The position numbers and the translations under genes are program-made. A model generated the notes under the pieces. The model saw only the letters and a list, made by a program, of their open reading frames with translations, was not told the DNA's origin and did no database searches. Below are positions 5,478 through 7,742 of a stretch of 7,742 nucleotides of DNA, piece after piece; the stretch's first letter is position 1; each line of letters opens with the position of its first letter. Source of the stretch: CAZKCK01 sp964552325 (lineage in GTDB: Bacteria; Bacteroidota; Bacteroidia; Bacteroidales; TTA-H9); NCBI GenBank assembly GCA_964552325.1, contig CAZKHA010000165.1:1-7742 (forward strand), in the 5' to 3' direction.

Positions 5478-7580
5478 ATGAAAAGAAGAACCCTTCTCCT
5501 TTCAGTTTTGGTGTTGGTTTTTGTTACGGGAATGTTTGCCCGTAAAGTTGAATTGGCCGATGCCCTTACTGTTGCTAAAAACCAATATGCCCGTCATGCG
5601 GCTATTACCGATGCCAACACCCTTGGCATTCAAGAAACTATTATCGAGCGAATTAACCAAGAAGAAGCCTTTTATGCCTTTAATTTTGCAGCAGGTGGCT
5701 TCGTAATTGTTTCTGCTGAAGATGCTTTTGTCCCAGTCCTTGGTTATTCACTTGAAGGCAGTTACAAGAATGATCGCCCTGAATCAAGTTTACGTTGGCT
5801 TATGGAAGACTACAAAAACCAAATTGCTTGGTTGCGTACCAACAATGTTGAGGCTACTGCTGAGATAGCTGCGGATTGGGCTACCTTGCTTCAAGGAACC
5901 AAATCGTTGAAAAATGGCGCGAAGGGTCTTAACCCAATTTTGCCAAGTACCTGGAACCAAGATGATCCATACAACGAACTTTGCCCCGCCGATGCTGCAG
6001 GCCCAGGCGGCCGTGTATATGCAGGTTGTGTTGCTACAACCATGTCGCAGATTATGTACTACTGGCGTTGGCCTTTAACAGGTAGCGGTCAGCATAGCTA
6101 CAACTCCAATTATGGGGTATTAACGGCCAATTATGCGGCTACAACCTACAACTGGGATGCAATGGTGAACAGCTCGCCCGTAAATTCAAATCTTGATATG
6201 GCCCTTTTGCAGTTACATGCCGGTATTTCAGTAAATATGAATTACGGTCCAGATGGTTCTGGCGCTTATTCTACCGATGTTCCCTATGCCTTACGTACCT
6301 ATTTTAAGTATTCAAACCAAGTTACCTTGTTAAACCGTGCGTCATATACACCCACCGTATGGGAAAACAACGTTAAAGGCGAATTGGATGCCGGTCGTCC
6401 GGTTTATTATTCGGGTCAATCACCCGATGGCGGCCATGCGTTCGTATGCGATGGCTACAATGATGATACGCCACGCCTTTTTCATTTTAATTTTGGATGG
6501 GATGGCTATGGCGATGGTTATTTCACCCTTGCCAATGCCGGAGGTTTTACCTCACAGCAAAGTATTGTCAAGAATTTTGTTCCAGGAACTGGTTACCCAT
6601 ATTTTGCAAGTGGATTAATTGAAGTTACCGATATGGTAGGAACTGTTGAAGATGGCTCTGGTCCAGTGGATGACTATCAATCGAATACCGATGCTAAATG
6701 GTTGTTCAACCCACAAACTGCCATCGACTCCGTTACAAGCATTACCATTAGCTTCAACCGCTTCGATCTCGATAATGGCGACGTTATCCGTATTTACAAT
6801 GGTGCTGATGTAAATGCCCCCCTAATTGGCGAATACACAGGTACTACCTTACCTACGGCTTTCACATCCACTGGAAATAAGGTGTTGATTCATTTTATTA
6901 CCAATGGCTCGGGCAATGCCAATGGCTGGTTCTTGAATTATACGGCCAACCGCCCCATGTTCTGCACAGGTACAAAAACCTACACTGCTTATAGCGATGC
7001 TTTTGATGATGGTTCGGGCGATTTTTATTACATCAACAATACCAATTGCATGTATAAAATCAATCCATTATATGCTTCAGAAGCTACGCTTTATTTCGAT
7101 AGTTTTGATACAGAAACCACTAACGACTGGCTCAAGATTTATGATTTAAAGAACCAAACCCTCTTGGCTGAATACTCAGGTTCTTATACCGCTGGTAATA
7201 TGCCTGCCCCCGTTACCTCGCCGCATGGCCAATTCTTACTTATTTGGAAATCGAATGGTAGCACTACCAAACAAGGTTGGAGCCTTCATTATGAAACCCT
7301 TAATGTTGGTGTTGAATCACAGGAATTGCTGAAAGCATTTCACCTGTATCCAAACCCAGCTACTGACCAGCTCAACATTTCATTTAGCGTTGAAACCACC
7401 CAAGACCTCAGCATTCGTTTGGCCGATGCTACTGGCAAGCTTGTTTTTGCTGAAAATGAAAAAGCCTTCAATGGTACTTATGAGAGAAGCCTTCATGTTG
7501 GCAAAATGGCCAAAGGCATTTATTTCTTGAATGTTACAGGCGACAAAGGCGTTTATAACCGAAAGGTTGTGATAAAGTAA
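5478..7580 (+). CDS. Secreted C10 (streptopain-like) cysteine protease, T9SS sorted, copy 2
   Basis: This 700-residue protein is a tandem paralogue of the preceding gene, with the same domain order and near-equal length; by eye more than half of the catalytic-domain residues are identical. It has a signal peptide (1-21, MKRRTLLLSVLVLVFVTGMFA), a Spi-type prodomain (about 22-127, with FVIVSAEDAFVPVLGY at 75-90) and a C10 catalytic domain (about 152-368). Two CUB-like domains lie at about 386-489 and 496-606, with C496/C524 in the second. The T9SS type A sorting domain (about 619-700) has LYPNPATDQLNI and ends NRKVVIK. Catalytic residues are Cys184 in GCVATTMSQIMYYW and His320 in GGHAFVCDGYN, with Asn338 in HFNFGW. 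The ATG at 5478 is chosen over an in-frame TTG at 5409 because it starts directly on the basic n-region of the signal peptide and lies downstream of the -7 box. Predicted role: surface or secreted endopeptidase, cotranscribed or coexpressed with copy 1. Its specificity is unknown. Confidence 0.93.
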   Translation: MKRRTLLLSVLVLVFVTGMFARKVELADALTVAKNQYARHAAITDANTLGIQETIIERINQEEAFYAFNFAAGGFVIVSAEDAFVPVLGYSLEGSYKNDRPESSLRWLMEDYKNQIAWLRTNNVEATAEIAADWATLLQGTKSLKNGAKGLNPILPSTWNQDDPYNELCPADAAGPGGRVYAGCVATTMSQIMYYWRWPLTGSGQHSYNSNYGVLTANYAATTYNWDAMVNSSPVNSNLDMALLQLHAGISVNMNYGPDGSGAYSTDVPYALRTYFKYSNQVTLLNRASYTPTVWENNVKGELDAGRPVYYSGQSPDGGHAFVCDGYNDDTPRLFHFNFGWDGYGDGYFTLANAGGFTSQQSIVKNFVPGTGYPYFASGLIEVTDMVGTVEDGSGPVDDYQSNTDAKWLFNPQTAIDSVTSITISFNRFDLDNGDVIRIYNGADVNAPLIGEYTGTTLPTAFTSTGNKVLIHFITNGSGNANGWFLNYTANRPMFCTGTKTYTAYSDAFDDGSGDFYYINNTNCMYKINPLYASEATLYFDSFDTETTNDWLKIYDLKNQTLLAEYSGSYTAGNMPAPVTSPHGQFLLIWKSNGSTTKQGWSLHYETLNVGVESQELLKAFHLYPNPATDQLNISFSVETTQDLSIRLADATGKLVFAENEKAFNGTYERSLHVGKMAKGIYFLNVTGDKGVYNRKVVIK

Positions 7581-7601
7581 AGCATGTTTGATGCAAAAAA
7601 G

Positions 7602-7630
7602 AAAAGGCTGCCCATTGGGTGGCCTTTTTT
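7602..7630. terminator. Strong, probably bidirectional, intrinsic terminator
   Basis: The hairpin lies 21 bp after the second protease stop. Arm 7602-7613 (AAAAGGCTGCCC) pairs with 7617-7628 (GGGTGGCCTTTT), giving 12 pairs, two of them G-T wobbles, with a 3-base loop ATT. A run of six T ends it at 7630. On the minus strand the same stem is followed by TTTTCTTTTTT, so it could also stop a convergent gene entering from the right. Confidence 0.85.
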
Positions 7631-7636
7631 ATGGTT

Positions 7637-7741
7637 TTAGGCAAAGCTTCCACTATGATGGGATGTGGGTTTTGGCCCTTTTGAGGGTTTTGCCACCTTT
7701 GGCCGAGGTGTCGGGCAGTATTGCCAATACCAATTAGGATT
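7637..7741 (-). CDS. Possible C-terminal end of a convergent gene (partial)
   Basis: On the minus strand one frame is open from the right edge to a TAA at 7637-7639. It encodes 34 residues, ending KPTSHHSGSFA and rich in Pro, Lys and His. The stop lies just before the hairpin at 7602-7630, which also has a T-run on this strand; that is the main reason to note it. The segment is too short and low in complexity to name, and another minus frame is also open here. It may be simple noncoding DNA. Confidence 0.2.
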   Translation of the reverse strand, partial: NPNWYWQYCPTPRPKVAKPSKGPKPTSHHSGSFA

Positions 7742-7742
7742 G

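Noticed and set aside
7534..7740. Minus-strand frame starting at the right edge with a GIGNTARHLG stretch resembling a Rossmann-type nucleotide-binding motif
   Set aside because: The frame runs through the terminator and into the 3' end of the second protease gene, and the resemblance is lost after about 15 residues. A chance match is most likely.

Overview
The window looks like chromosomal DNA from a member of the Bacteroidota. Two genes encode secreted proteins with type IX secretion (T9SS) type A C-terminal sorting domains. Promoter-like sites match the Bacteroidota -7 consensus TAnnTTTG. Start codons mostly lack good Shine-Dalgarno sequences, and the large helicase has an architecture I associate with this phylum.

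Layout from left to right. Positions 1-238 hold a low-complexity array of the octamer TGTGCTGA, interrupted by four copies of a 19-bp REP-like core (consensus CCCTGAGCTTGTCGAAGGG). On the minus strand this array is free of stop codons and runs in frame into a doubtful open frame starting at 399. A large minus-strand gene (484-2985) encodes a PIF1/RecD-like superfamily 1 helicase fused to an HRDC domain and a RecQ-type C-terminal helix-turn-helix. A 291-bp divergent intergenic region (2986-3276) carries a -7 box for the helicase and another for the rightward genes. It also holds a 16-codon upstream frame whose stop overlaps the protease start.

Two tandem paralogous plus-strand genes follow (3277-5370 and 5478-7580), each encoding a C10-family (streptopain/SpeB-like) cysteine protease. 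Both share one order of parts: signal peptide, Spi-type inhibitory prodomain, C10 catalytic domain, two CUB-like domains and a T9SS sorting domain. The pair probably arose by gene duplication. A strong, apparently bidirectional terminator hairpin closes the protease pair at 7602-7630. The last 112 bases hold at most the tail of a convergent minus-strand gene.

How the genes relate: the two proteases are very likely exported by Sec, passed through the T9SS and attached to or released from the cell surface, where they would act as extracellular endopeptidases. The helicase acts in the cytoplasm on DNA and I see no functional link to the proteases beyond the shared divergent promoter region. No mobile element, CRISPR array or RNA gene was seen. 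The least explained parts are the left-edge repeat array and the active-site differences in the proteases.
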